From: an uncultured Bacteroidales bacterium
GTDB taxonomy: Bacteria; Bacteroidota; Bacteroidia; Bacteroidales; F082
Direction of reading: 5' to 3'
DNA length: 64,000 bases
Assembly: GCA_905234275.1 (NCBI GenBank)
Contig: CAJOHD010000007.1
Span: 1 to 64,000, forward strand
Shown here piece after piece: positions 25,550 through 34,669 of this stretch. The first letter of the stretch is position 1; every line of letters starts with the position of its first letter. Under the pieces are notes generated by a model. That model searched no databases. It was not told the origin of the DNA and was given only the letters and a program-made list of their open reading frames with translations. The position numbers and the translations under genes are program-made.

Positions 25550-28225
25550 ATGAGAGATAGATCATACAAAATATTCAATATTATAGCTATTTTGTTGGCT
25601 TTCATGATGTTAGCTTCATGCTCCACAAAGAAAAACAAGTGGAACAGACGAGCCTGGCATAACATGACCAGCCATTACAACGTGTGGTGGAACGGCAACC
25701 AGAGCATCAAAGAAGGTGAAAAAACTCTTCGCCAGAGTGTGCAGGACGACTACACCAAGACGCTACCTGTGTTCAATTATGGTACAAAAGAAAACGCTTT
25801 GGCGCTCAACCAATACATGGACCGCACCATAGAGAAAGACGCCATCTGCATACAGAAGCACTCCATGCGATTCAACAACGTGGAGCGTGTTCGCTGGATT
25901 GACGACGCCTTCATCGACATGGGCAAGGCACATTTCTACAAACAAGACTACGTCCCAGCCCGACGCACTTTCGACTATGCCTCGACACAATATCGCAACA
26001 GTCCCGACAGGTTTACAGCAACACTTTGGTTAGCAAAGACTTACATCGCCACAAAGCAATATGAAAAAGCTGAAGCCATGCTGCAGTCGATACTTGTGGC
26101 AACCGACAACGAGAACGAAAAGATTCCGAGATACGTCCGCACCAACATCGACCTTGTTTATGCCGATTATTACATCGCGTTGGGCAGAGAAAACGAGGCC
26201 GTGAGATATCTGCGCAGCGCCCTCATCACCGCTAAAGGCAAGTATAACAAGTCGCGCGCAATGTTTATCCTCGGTCAGATTTATCAGCACCAGAACGACA
26301 AGCCACGTGCGACGGAGCAGTTTAAAAACGTCATCAGAAAACACCCATCGTATGAGATGACCTTCGAGGCGCAGATGAACCTCGCGAGATGCTACGATGC
26401 TGACACCGCCACCATCATGAAGATGCTGAACAAGATGTTGAAAGACAGCAAAAACACCGACTTCAAAGACCGTATCTATTATGCGATGGCAGGTGTGGCA
26501 ATGGAAAACAACAATGTCGATGACGGCGTGAAATATCTGAGAAGATCAGTGGCGACAAGCACCACGAACAACATGCAGAAGATCAAATCGTCGCTCGATT
26601 GCGCAAACATTTTGTTCAGCAACAACGACTACATCCTCAGTCAGGCATATTTCGACACCGCTGTGATGACGATGGACCGCAGCTATCCGGGCTACGACAG
26701 TCTGCTGAACCTCTCTGTGATGCTCACCGACCTCGTGGGTAACCTCACCGTTTACCATACACAAGACAGTCTGCTGCGCCTTGCCGATATGGATTCAATA
26801 CACCGTAATGCCATAATTGACAAGGTTATAGACGAATACAAAGAAGAGCAGAAACGTCTTGAGGAACAGCGTGAGATAGAAAAACAGATAGCCTTGAACG
26901 GAGGCAACGAAAAACCGGAATCGGTAGTGCCTACAGGCAACGACGGCAACTGGTACTTCTACAACACAGCCACAAGAACCCGCGGTGCCAACGACTTCAA
27001 GGCAAAATGGGGCAACCGTATGCTTGAAGACTATTGGTTTATCTCTAACAAACAAAGTTTCGCCCAAGAAGTGCAGCAAGAAGAGATTTCGGAAGAAGAA
27101 CTCGCTTTGATGAGCGAAGAGGAACGTGAAAATTATCTCAAAGCACTTGAAATCATCAAGGACACGACACAATATACTCCGCTTGACAGAGGATATTACC
27201 TGAAACAGATACCTTTCACGCAAAGCGCAAAAGACCAGGCAAACCAAGAGATAGCAGAGGCTCTCAATAACATAGGATTCATCTACTACAACGACTTGGC
27301 CGACTATCCGCGCTCAATCGAAGCATATACCGAGCTCACCGAACGCTATCCTGACAACGCAAACGAGGTTTCAGCATGGTATTATCTTTACAAGATGCAT
27401 GGCAGTCGTAAAGAAAACGCCGATGCCGAGAAATATAAAAACCTCGTCTTGACGAAATATCCCGACTCAAATCAGGCGAAAATCATCCTCGATCCTGATT
27501 ATTTCGTGAAAGCAAACGAGAAAGGTGCAGAAGCAGAGCAACTCTACGCAAAGACCTTCGAGGCTTATCAAAACGGTCAGTATCAGCGTGTTATGATGAA
27601 CGTCAAGAAAGCACGCCAGCAGTTTGAGGACGACACCCTCTACATGCCACGTTTCGAGTTCCTGAACGCCGTGTCGTTGGGCTATGTCGAAGTGGTTGAC
27701 TCCATGGCATATTCGTTGTTGCGTCTCATCCAGAAATATCCTGAAAGCAGCATCAAGCCGTTTGCATTGGATGTGCTGTTGAAGGCCAACGACATGTACA
27801 ACCTCGGTTTGAACATCGAGAGTGCACGTCCAAAAGACGAAAATGTCGTGGAAAAAGAATCGCCTTACACCTTCCGCCCGAACGACGAGTATTTCGTGAT
27901 GGTGATCTGCAACAAGAAGGTGCGTGTCAACCCGTTGAAGGTGCGACTCAGCGACTTCAACAAGAACAATTTCCGTATGGATCAGCTGAAGATTAAGAAT
28001 CTGATGCTCAACAAAGAAGATGCCCTGCTGACCATTGAGAAATTTGAAAATGTCAATAAAGCCATTGATTATAAGACAGCTTTGTTCCTCAACGACTATG
28101 TCTTCGGAGGAATTGAAGAAGAGAATTATACAGTATTAATTATTTCGGTGTCGAACTATCCGATATTCTATCAGGAGAAAAATATTGAAGAATATCTGGA
28201 TTTCTGGCATCAATATAACAAATAA
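25550..28225 (+). CDS. porW: T9SS-associated TPR lipoprotein PorW/SprE
   Basis: An 891-residue lipoprotein with signal and lipobox MLASC (Cys24). The mature start, STKKNKWNRRAWHNMTSHYN followed by VWWNGNQSIKEG, is characteristic of PorW (Porphyromonas) and SprE (Flavobacterium). Tetratricopeptide repeats span most of the protein. In P. gingivalis PorW links the PorKN rings to the outer-membrane translocon; the role here is taken from those relatives. It is followed by bactofilin four bases after its stop. Divergent from dnaX. Confidence 0.9.
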   Translation: MRDRSYKIFNIIAILLAFMMLASCSTKKNKWNRRAWHNMTSHYNVWWNGNQSIKEGEKTLRQSVQDDYTKTLPVFNYGTKENALALNQYMDRTIEKDAICIQKHSMRFNNVERVRWIDDAFIDMGKAHFYKQDYVPARRTFDYASTQYRNSPDRFTATLWLAKTYIATKQYEKAEAMLQSILVATDNENEKIPRYVRTNIDLVYADYYIALGRENEAVRYLRSALITAKGKYNKSRAMFILGQIYQHQNDKPRATEQFKNVIRKHPSYEMTFEAQMNLARCYDADTATIMKMLNKMLKDSKNTDFKDRIYYAMAGVAMENNNVDDGVKYLRRSVATSTTNNMQKIKSSLDCANILFSNNDYILSQAYFDTAVMTMDRSYPGYDSLLNLSVMLTDLVGNLTVYHTQDSLLRLADMDSIHRNAIIDKVIDEYKEEQKRLEEQREIEKQIALNGGNEKPESVVPTGNDGNWYFYNTATRTRGANDFKAKWGNRMLEDYWFISNKQSFAQEVQQEEISEEELALMSEEERENYLKALEIIKDTTQYTPLDRGYYLKQIPFTQSAKDQANQEIAEALNNIGFIYYNDLADYPRSIEAYTELTERYPDNANEVSAWYYLYKMHGSRKENADAEKYKNLVLTKYPDSNQAKIILDPDYFVKANEKGAEAEQLYAKTFEAYQNGQYQRVMMNVKKARQQFEDDTLYMPRFEFLNAVSLGYVEVVDSMAYSLLRLIQKYPESSIKPFALDVLLKANDMYNLGLNIESARPKDENVVEKESPYTFRPNDEYFVMVICNKKVRVNPLKVRLSDFNKNNFRMDQLKIKNLMLNKEDALLTIEKFENVNKAIDYKTALFLNDYVFGGIEEENYTVLIISVSNYPIFYQEKNIEEYLDFWHQYNK

Positions 28226-28229
28226 AAAT

Positions 28230-28595
28230 ATGAGTTCAAACAATCAAGAAGTACCTGTAAGAAACAACCTCATTGGTAATGGTACAACCATCAAAGGTGA
28301 AATCGTCGCTACCGGCGACATCCGCGTTGACGGCACAATTATCGGAACAATGAAATCGACCGGCAAGGTTGTCATCGGACAACAGGGTGTTGTGGAAGGC
28401 GAGATCATCTGCAACAGCGCTGACATCTCGGGCCGTGTGAAAGGCATAGTAAGAGTTGAAGAACTGACATCTCTCAAATCGACATCACGTATGGAAGCAG
28501 AGCTTTACACCAAGCAGCTGTTCATCGAGGTAGGTTCAATCTTCACAGGTAAGTGCGACATGTCGCAGAAGGTTACTGAAACTCCGGCGAAATGA
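28230..28595 (+). CDS. Bactofilin (polymer-forming cytoskeletal protein)
   Basis: A 121-residue bactofilin. The right-handed beta-helix core runs from NLIGNGTTIKGEIVATGDIR to about residue 105, with evenly spaced glycine and valine rungs (VVIGQQGVVEGEII). Such proteins polymerise without nucleotide and scaffold envelope machinery. The start at 28230 is chosen because it has a spacing of four bases from porW and yields the usual short disordered N-terminus. It overlaps the next gene by four bases. Confidence 0.93.
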   Translation: MSSNNQEVPVRNNLIGNGTTIKGEIVATGDIRVDGTIIGTMKSTGKVVIGQQGVVEGEIICNSADISGRVKGIVRVEELTSLKSTSRMEAELYTKQLFIEVGSIFTGKCDMSQKVTETPAK

Positions 28596-28954
28596 ACAAA
28601 TTCATAAAACAACTGTGCATACTGACGCTCATCCTTATCGTGGCGTCGATATTCGCACGTAACATACTGACAATATGGTGGCCTGCCATCATGGGATTCT
28701 TCTTTATTGTCAGCATTGTGATGTTTTATCTCAGCGAAAAAGCCAAGCAGAAAGACATGCGCAAGTTTGCCAATTTCTATATGGCATCGACAGTGATAAA
28801 GATGGTGGTTTACCTTAGCATCATCTTCTTTTACGTCATCAACTTCAAGGAAGACGGCAAGCGCTTCGCCATCACTTTTCTCGCTTTCTATTTGATTTAC
28901 AGTGTCTTTGAGACATATAAACTTACAAAAAAAGATAAAAAATCGTATGAATAA
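28592..28954 (+). CDS. Small four-helix membrane protein, AtpI-like
   Basis: A 120-residue integral membrane protein with four predicted helices (about 8-24, 28-48, 60-84, 88-108) and charged loops. Gene order elsewhere in Bacteroidetes often puts porW, bactofilin, small membrane proteins and the atp operon together, which suggests an ATP synthase subunit I-like role. No atp gene follows here; folE does. It overlaps bactofilin and folE by four and eight bases. The family assignment is tentative. Confidence 0.65.
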   Translation: MNKFIKQLCILTLILIVASIFARNILTIWWPAIMGFFFIVSIVMFYLSEKAKQKDMRKFANFYMASTVIKMVVYLSIIFFYVINFKEDGKRFAITFLAFYLIYSVFETYKLTKKDKKSYE

Positions 28955-29561
28955 TAACGAAATTATCGGTTACGAAAAGATTGAACATTATAACCCTGAG
29001 CGCACCAAGATGCTGATGGAGCATTACAGGGCAATTTTGAGCCTTTTGGGTGAAGACCCAGACCGTGAAGGACTTTTGAAGACACCTCAACGTGTAGCGA
29101 AGTCGATGCAGTTTCTTACCCAAGGCTATGAGATGGACCCGATGGAGATCCTGCTCTCGGCAAGATTTAAGGAAGACTATCGTCAGATGGTGGTTGTGAA
29201 AGATATAGAGCTGTTTTCGATGTGCGAGCATCACATGATTCCGTTTATCGGAAAGGCGCATGTGGCTTACATTCCTAACGGTTACATCACAGGCTTGAGC
29301 AAGATTGCGAGAGTTGTCGAGGTTTATGCCCGCCGTCTGCAGGTACAGGAACGCCTGACCACACAGATCAAGGAAGCCATCAACGAGGCGCTGCATCCGT
29401 TGGGAGTGGCAGTAGTTATTGAGGCTCGCCACCTCTGCATGTGCATGAGAGGTGTGCAGAAACTGAACTCCGTCACTACGACATCAGATTTTGTTGGAGC
29501 TTTTGAGAGAGGTGAGACAAGAGCGGAGTTTTTGAATTTAATAGGAACAGATTTACATTAA
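28947..29561 (+). CDS. folE: GTP cyclohydrolase I
   Basis: A 204-residue enzyme that makes dihydroneopterin triphosphate from GTP, the first step of folate (and queuosine precursor) synthesis. Conserved features: [18 protein letters not shown], the zinc ligands in [42 protein letters not shown] and [11 protein letters not shown]. The start at 28947 overlaps the preceding gene by eight bases; an upstream in-frame start at 28902 would add residues inside that gene. The length is normal for the type I enzyme. Confidence 0.97.
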   Translation: MNNNEIIGYEKIEHYNPERTKMLMEHYRAILSLLGEDPDREGLLKTPQRVAKSMQFLTQGYEMDPMEILLSARFKEDYRQMVVVKDIELFSMCEHHMIPFIGKAHVAYIPNGYITGLSKIARVVEVYARRLQVQERLTTQIKEAINEALHPLGVAVVIEARHLCMCMRGVQKLNSVTTTSDFVGAFERGETRAEFLNLIGTDLH

Positions 29562-29568
29562 TAAACAC

Positions 29569-29648
29569 CGTCATTTCGACCGACCGGAGGGAGTGGAGAA
29601 ATCTCCGACTCAGTTTGCAGGAGATTTCTCGACAAGCTCGAAATGACG
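29569..29648. repeat. Interspersed palindromic repeat, full copy
   Basis: CGTCATTTCGA at the start and TCGAAATGACG at the end frame the inner stem GGAGAAATCTCC and GGAGATTTCTC. It occupies the whole gap between folE and the next gene. Confidence 0.85.
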
Positions 29649-29665
29649 AAAACAAAAAATTAAAT

Positions 29666-30385
29666 ATGGAAAACAATTTTGAATATCAAAATTCGACAAA
29701 AGTTTTATCGAATTCGTTTGTGTCGAACGTCTTCATGTGGATGTTCGGAGCACTCGGAATCACTGCGTTGACAGCATATCTCTTTGGCACTGACACCAGC
29801 CTTATCATGATGATGTTCTCAGAAAGAGCCGACGGCACTGTCTCGATGAATCTCCTCGGCTGGATAGTGATGTTGGCACCTTTCATCATGGTGCTGGTGA
29901 TGTCGATGTGCGTGGCGAAGATGAAAGCCTCGACAATGGTGATCCTCTTCATCGTTTATTCAGTGTTGATGGGCATGAGCTTGAGTTTCATATTCTTAGC
30001 TTTCACCTCAGCATCAATCTTCAAGACCTTTATCATCACAGCCGGAATGTTCGGTATCATGGCTGTTGTGGGCTACACCACCAACACAGACCTCACCAAG
30101 CTCGGCTCGATATTGATTATGGCGTTGCTTGGCGTTATCATCGCGACACTTGTCAACATGTTTATGCATAGCGAGAGTCTTGACTACATCATCAGCATAG
30201 CAGGAGTCATAATCTTCACAGGATTAACAGCTTACGACGTGCAGAAAATCAAGCAAATCGGGATGACAGGTGTTGAAAACAACGACACAATGACTAAGAT
30301 CTCGATTTTTGCGGCACTTAACTTATATCTTGATTTTATCAATTTATTCCTGTATCTTTTGAGATTCTTTGGGAAAAGGAACTAA
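29666..30385 (+). CDS. BAX inhibitor-1/YccA family membrane protein
   Basis: A 239-residue protein with seven predicted membrane helices. Features of the family: SFVSNVFMWMFGALGITALT at the start, then helices with MSLSFIF, and the C-terminal GLTAYDVQKIK followed by ALNLYLDFINLFLYLL. Members are thought to be ion channels or regulators of membrane stress; for bacteria the role is not settled. The start at 29666 is chosen because the upstream codons are part of the repeat. Interspersed repeats lie on both sides. Confidence 0.93.
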   Translation: MENNFEYQNSTKVLSNSFVSNVFMWMFGALGITALTAYLFGTDTSLIMMMFSERADGTVSMNLLGWIVMLAPFIMVLVMSMCVAKMKASTMVILFIVYSVLMGMSLSFIFLAFTSASIFKTFIITAGMFGIMAVVGYTTNTDLTKLGSILIMALLGVIIATLVNMFMHSESLDYIISIAGVIIFTGLTAYDVQKIKQIGMTGVENNDTMTKISIFAALNLYLDFINLFLYLLRFFGKRN

Positions 30386-30398
30386 TGATTAAAATGCA

Positions 30399-30459
30399 GG
30401 AGATTTCTCCATTTCGCTTTGCTTCAGTCGAAATGACGGGAGTGATTGGTCGAAATGAC
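30399..30459. repeat. Interspersed palindromic repeat, partial and tandem tail
   Basis: GGAGATTTCTCCATTTCGCT, then TTGCTTCAGTCGAAATGAC, belongs to the repeat family. It is followed by a second tail GGTCGAAATGAC at 30448-30459. It lies between the BAX inhibitor-1 gene and fabD. Confidence 0.75.
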
Positions 30460-30490
30460 AAATAAAAAATGAAAAATTAAATAAAAAAAT

Positions 30491-31369
30491 ATGAAAGCAT
30501 ACGTTTTCCCGGGACAGGGAGCACAATTTGTAGGAATGGGAAAAGACTTGTACGACAAGTTCCCAAAGGCAAAGGAAATGTTTAACAAAGCAAACGACAT
30601 CCTGAAGTTCAACATCACCGACATAATGTTTGAGGGCACTGATGAGGATCTGCGCCAGACTAAGGTCACGCAGCCAGCCATCTTCCTTCACTCAGTGATT
30701 TTGGCAGCTATGCTTGAAGATTTCAAGCCTGACATGGTGGCGGGACACTCATTGGGAGAGTTCTCGGCATTAGTTGCCAACCAGACATTGACATTTGAAG
30801 ACGGCTTGAAGCTCGTGTCACAGCGTGCGATGGCAATGCAGAAAGCCTGCGACGCCAACCCGGGTACTATGGCAGCCATCATCAACCTTGAAGACGAGAA
30901 GATCCGAGAGATCTGCAACTCTATCGACGAGGTGGTGGTACCGGCCAACTTCAACAGTCCAGGTCAGGTGGTCATTTCAGGTAGCGTGAAAGGCATCGAG
31001 ATCGCTTGCGAGAAGATGAAAGAAGCAGGCGCAAAACGCGCACTTCCACTGAAAGTCGGCGGCGCATTCCACAGCCCGTTGATGGAGCCGGCACGCGAAG
31101 AACTCGCCGAAGCTATCCAGAAGACCAAGTTCGTGCGCGGCATTTGCCCAGTGTATCAGAATGTTACAGGACAAGCAGTGAACGACCCAGAGATCATCAA
31201 GGCTAACCTCATCAAACAGCTCACAGCACCTGTCTGCTGGACACAGACCATGGAAAACATGATTGCAGCAGGCGTCAACCAGGTGATTGAAGTGGGTCCT
31301 GGCACAGTGCTTCAGGGATTGTTCAGAAGACTCAACGGAACTATCGAGTTGTCAAGCGCAGCGATATAA
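30491..31369 (+). CDS. fabD: Malonyl CoA-acyl carrier protein transacylase
   Basis: A 292-residue enzyme that loads malonyl groups onto acyl carrier protein for fatty acid synthesis. FPGQGAQFVGMGK at the start, the nucleophile Ser87 in AGHSLGEFSAL, QRAMAMQ with Arg, and the general-base His in GGAFHSPLM are all present, as is PVYQNVTG near the end. The length is typical. The stop overlaps the ATG of the next gene by one base (TAATG). Confidence 0.97.
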   Translation: MKAYVFPGQGAQFVGMGKDLYDKFPKAKEMFNKANDILKFNITDIMFEGTDEDLRQTKVTQPAIFLHSVILAAMLEDFKPDMVAGHSLGEFSALVANQTLTFEDGLKLVSQRAMAMQKACDANPGTMAAIINLEDEKIREICNSIDEVVVPANFNSPGQVVISGSVKGIEIACEKMKEAGAKRALPLKVGGAFHSPLMEPAREELAEAIQKTKFVRGICPVYQNVTGQAVNDPEIIKANLIKQLTAPVCWTQTMENMIAAGVNQVIEVGPGTVLQGLFRRLNGTIELSSAAI

Positions 31370-32976
31370 TGAGACAGAAACACCTAACACCGATTTGGCT
31401 TGCTTTGGCAGTGGCTTTTGGAGTACTGCTGGGCATTGTCATTGCGAGGACGAACGATGCCTCCAAGTCGTTTATTAATAAAGGTGGCAACGTGAACCTT
31501 GTGGACAAGGTGTTTTATCTCATTGAAAATGAATATGTTGACACTGTCAACATCGAGAAGCTTCAGGTCGATGCGGTGACACACGTCATCGATAAGATGG
31601 ACCCGCATAGTGAATATTTCGAGCCAGAGGTCTTGGAAGAAGTAAACGAAGACCTGCAAGGCAGCTTTGAAGGCATCGGTGTGACGTTCAGGATTGAGAA
31701 AGACACCGTCACCATCATCAGCACCATCAAGGGCGGACCATCTGAGAAGGTCGGCATCAAGGCAGGCGACAGAATCGTGTATGTAGGCGACAGTCTCGTA
31801 GCGGGAGTAGGCATTAATAATAATAAGGTGATGAAGCTCCTCAAGGGACCACGCGGCACGAAGGTCGATGTGAAGATGTTCCGTCGCGGAGTGCCAGAGT
31901 TGCTCGACTTCACTATTACAAGAGATGTCATCCCGACATACAGTGTCGATGTGGCTTATATGATTGACGAGACCACAGGTTATATCAAGCTCGAGAAGTT
32001 CACTGCGACCACGCACAAGGAGTTTGTTAAAGCCGTGAAGAAGCTGCAGGCACAAGGCATGCAGAAGCTCATCTTCGACCTCAGAGGCAATGCGGGCGGT
32101 TATCTTGTTGAGGCCGTAGAGATCGCTGACGAGTTCTTGCCAAAAGGCAGTCTCATAGTCTATACCCAAGGCGAGCACCGCGACAGGCAGTATATCTTTG
32201 CGCGCCGGCGCGGTATGCTCGAGGACACTCCTGTGACCATACTCATCGATGAAGGCTCAGCATCGGCAAGTGAAATAGTCGCCGGCGCGCTTCAAGACAA
32301 CGACCGTGGCACCATCATCGGACGCCGTTCCTTCGGCAAGGGCTTGGTGCAAGAGCAGTTCGACCTCGGTGACGGGGCTGGGTTAAGGCTCACGGTGGCA
32401 AGATATTACACGCCTACAGGACGCTGCATCCAGAAGCCATACGACGGTGACAGAGAGAAATACATCCTCGAAGCTTACGACAGATATGAATCGGGCGAAA
32501 TGTTCAGCGCCGACAGCATACACTTTGCCGACTCGCTGAAATACATCACCCCAGGCGGAAAGACGGTGTACGGAGGCGGAGGCATCATGCCCGACATCTA
32601 TGTGCCGCTGAAACAAGACTCGACAGAATATTTCTTCAATAAGATCGTCAACGCAAGCATAGTGTTCCAGTATGCCTTCGATTATTCAGACGCACATCGC
32701 GATGAGCTCTTGAAATATGGCGACGAGAAAAACTTCGACAAGAAGTTCCAGTTCACCGACAAGATATGGAACGATATACTGAAAGAAGCGAATAAAAAGA
32801 AGATTACGGGAACGGATGAGCAGAAGGAGGTGGCGAGACGGATGACGGAGCAGTTGTTTAAGGCTTATGTGGCGAGGAATATTTTTGGAGATGAGGCGTT
32901 CTATCCGGTATATGAAAGTTTGGACGAGATACTGAAGGAAGCTCTATGTCATTTCGAGCGAAACGTAACGAAGTGA
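31369..32976 (+). CDS. S41 family C-terminal processing protease
   Basis: A 535-residue exported protease. A signal or anchor helix lies at about 8-26. The N-terminal helical domain leads to a PDZ domain (about 90-170, GIGVTFRIEK, GIKAGDRIVYVGD). The S41 core has FDLRGNAGGYL, the nucleophile in DEGSASASEIVAG and the lysine in GRRSFGKGLVQE. It trims C-termini of envelope proteins. The final nine residues (CHFERNVTK) and stop are supplied by an interspersed repeat beginning at 32948, so the native C-terminus has been altered. Confidence 0.93.
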   Translation: MRQKHLTPIWLALAVAFGVLLGIVIARTNDASKSFINKGGNVNLVDKVFYLIENEYVDTVNIEKLQVDAVTHVIDKMDPHSEYFEPEVLEEVNEDLQGSFEGIGVTFRIEKDTVTIISTIKGGPSEKVGIKAGDRIVYVGDSLVAGVGINNNKVMKLLKGPRGTKVDVKMFRRGVPELLDFTITRDVIPTYSVDVAYMIDETTGYIKLEKFTATTHKEFVKAVKKLQAQGMQKLIFDLRGNAGGYLVEAVEIADEFLPKGSLIVYTQGEHRDRQYIFARRRGMLEDTPVTILIDEGSASASEIVAGALQDNDRGTIIGRRSFGKGLVQEQFDLGDGAGLRLTVARYYTPTGRCIQKPYDGDREKYILEAYDRYESGEMFSADSIHFADSLKYITPGGKTVYGGGGIMPDIYVPLKQDSTEYFFNKIVNASIVFQYAFDYSDAHRDELLKYGDEKNFDKKFQFTDKIWNDILKEANKKKITGTDEQKEVARRMTEQLFKAYVARNIFGDEAFYPVYESLDEILKEALCHFERNVTK

Positions 32977-33054
32977 AGTGTAGTCGAGAAATCCTTTTTA
33001 ACGATTCTCACTAAGAAGGATTTCTCCATTCCGCTTCGCTTCAGTCGAAATGAC
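32948..33054. repeat. Interspersed palindromic repeat, long copy
   Basis: GTCATTTCGA and TCGAAATGAC form the ends. An inner stem GAGAAATCCTT and AAGAAGGATTTCTC replaces the usual one and makes this copy longer. It overlaps the 3' end of the S41 protease gene and precedes the promoter of the next operon. Confidence 0.85.
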
Positions 33055-33096
33055 ACGAAAAAATTAATTTTTTGTAATTTGTAACAAAAAAAAGTG

Positions 33097-33104
33097 TATT
33101 TTTG
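33097..33104 (+). promoter_or_regulatory. -7 promoter element of the DUF177-rpmF operon
   Basis: TATTTTTG followed by C, 18 bases before the ATG at 33123. A TTTG at 33071-33074 lies 22 bases upstream, compatible with a -33 element. This excludes the TTG at 33102 as a start codon. Confidence 0.65.
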
Positions 33105-33122
33105 CACCCCGAATTGGATAAA

Positions 33123-33659
33123 ATGAAGAGAGAGGAGAACAATTTCACGATTCCATTGGCAGGCTTGCCGTTCGGACATACTGATTATCAATATGTTATA
33201 AACGACAGCTTCTTCGAAGATAGAGACTATTCGGAGGTGAAAAAAGGAGTTGTGAACCTTCATTTAGGCATCGAAAAAATGGAGACGATGTTCGTTTTGA
33301 CGATGAATTTTGAAGGGAAAGTGGTTCTTCAGTGCGACAGATGCGGTGATGACTATGAGCAGGCGGTGGCTGATTCGGCAGAGATCTACCTGAAATACGG
33401 TGCCGAAAAAGGCGATGAAGACGAGGATGTCATCATCATTACAAAAGACGACAGTGAGTTCGATTTGAGTGATTTGATTTATGAATACATCATCTTGTCG
33501 CTACCAATTCACAGAACGCACGACGACGAGAGCTTGTGCAACCAGGAAGTTCTGGCGAAACTGCACAACTTCTCTCAGTCGGAGGCGACAAACGAGGAGG
33601 ATGAAGAGAATCCTTGGAAACAAATGATGAAAGATTTGAAAAGTAAAATAGATAAGTAA
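33123..33659 (+). CDS. DUF177 (YceD-like) protein
   Basis: A 178-residue acidic protein of the DUF177 family. The family's cysteine pair appears in LQCDRCGDDYEQ, and the C-terminal half has SDLIYEYIILSLPIHRTHDD. YceD-like proteins are almost always encoded directly before rpmF, as here, and are linked to 23S rRNA handling in E. coli and chloroplasts. It starts at 33123, downstream of the -7 box. Confidence 0.9.
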   Translation: MKREENNFTIPLAGLPFGHTDYQYVINDSFFEDRDYSEVKKGVVNLHLGIEKMETMFVLTMNFEGKVVLQCDRCGDDYEQAVADSAEIYLKYGAEKGDEDEDVIIITKDDSEFDLSDLIYEYIILSLPIHRTHDDESLCNQEVLAKLHNFSQSEATNEEDEENPWKQMMKDLKSKIDK

Positions 33660-33680
33660 TAATTAAAAAAATAGTGTAAA

Positions 33681-33869
33681 ATGGCACATCCTAAACGAAG
33701 ACAGTCTCACACAAGAGGCGCGAAGAGAAGAACTCACTACACAGCTGAGGTTCCAACATTGGCAACATGCCCAACAACAGGCACAATCCACGTTTACCAC
33801 AGAGCATACTACGTTGACGGCGATCTTTACTATAAAGGAAAACTCGTCATGGAAGGTGCGAAGAAATAA
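33681..33869 (+). CDS. rpmF: 50S ribosomal protein L32
   Basis: A 62-residue ribosomal protein of the large subunit. It starts MAHPKRRQSHTRGAKRRTHY, the conserved basic N-terminus. Only one cysteine is left (ATCPTTG), so the zinc-ribbon of some L32 proteins is absent and this is a zinc-independent form. It follows the DUF177 gene by 21 bases and ends at a strong terminator. Confidence 0.97.
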   Translation: MAHPKRRQSHTRGAKRRTHYTAEVPTLATCPTTGTIHVYHRAYYVDGDLYYKGKLVMEGAKK

Positions 33870-33911
33870 TTAAACAAAGAAAATTTTTTTCATAATCTTT
33901 ATATTGTTTTT

Positions 33912-33943
33912 CCCCGCCTTTCGTGTAAAGGTGGGGTTTTTTT
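33912..33943 (+). terminator. Rho-independent terminator after rpmF
   Basis: Arms CCCCGCCTTT and AAAGGTGGGG form a stable hairpin, followed by seven T. It lies 42 bases after the rpmF stop codon and 13 bases before the next gene. Confidence 0.9.
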
Positions 33944-33955
33944 AATTTAAGAATT

Positions 33956-34669
33956 ATGTGGTGGCCTTTTTTTAACAAGAAATATTCCCTAATGGAAAGC
34001 GGACTCCTGCAAGGATGGACCGACTGGCATAGCCATATACTTCCAAGTGTTGACGATGGAGTCAAACACATGGACGACTCTTTGAAAATTCTTGATTTTT
34101 ACGAGAAGGCGGGAGTTGAGGAAGTGTGGTTTACACCGCATATTATGGCTGATACGCCAAACGAGACAGAGTTTCTGGAAGCAAGATTTGAGAAGTTTCA
34201 GGCGCTTTACAAAGGATCAGTAAAGATTCACCTCAGCGCGGAGCACATGATTGACAGGCTTTTTGAGCAGCGTTTGGATGAAGACGATTTGTTGCCTTAT
34301 GATGACAAATGTCTGCTTGTGGAGACATCATATTTAAATGCGCCACTCAACTTGTGGGAGATTTTCGATAAAATACGTGCCAAAGGATACTACCCTGTTT
34401 TGGCACATCCTGAGCGTTATGTTTACATGGGAGAGCAGGATTACAAGCAGCTGTCGAGGATGGAAGTAGAGTTTCAGCTGAACCTGCCTTCGGTATGCGG
34501 TTTATATGGCCGCGAAGTCATGTCGAAAGCTTTATGGCTGCTAAAGAAAGGCTATTATCACCTGTGCGGTTCCGACATTCACCGTTTCAGTATCACTTCA
34601 GCCAGCTTCAATAATAAAGTCCTTGATAAGGAAGTTATAAAAGCCATTGAGGATACAATGCTTTCATAA
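33956..34669 (+). CDS. CpsB/YwqE-like tyrosine phosphatase (PHP fold)
   Basis: A 237-residue manganese-dependent phosphatase. Motifs: DWHSHILPSVDDG, WFTPHIM, LAHPERY and GSDIHRF. CpsB/YwqE enzymes remove phosphate from tyrosine kinases of the Wzc type and so control polysaccharide length. The Wzc-like kinase is encoded nearby at 35450-37873 on the other strand. It is convergent with the deacetylase gene, with stop codons adjacent. Confidence 0.9.
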   Translation: MWWPFFNKKYSLMESGLLQGWTDWHSHILPSVDDGVKHMDDSLKILDFYEKAGVEEVWFTPHIMADTPNETEFLEARFEKFQALYKGSVKIHLSAEHMIDRLFEQRLDEDDLLPYDDKCLLVETSYLNAPLNLWEIFDKIRAKGYYPVLAHPERYVYMGEQDYKQLSRMEVEFQLNLPSVCGLYGREVMSKALWLLKKGYYHLCGSDIHRFSITSASFNNKVLDKEVIKAIEDTMLS

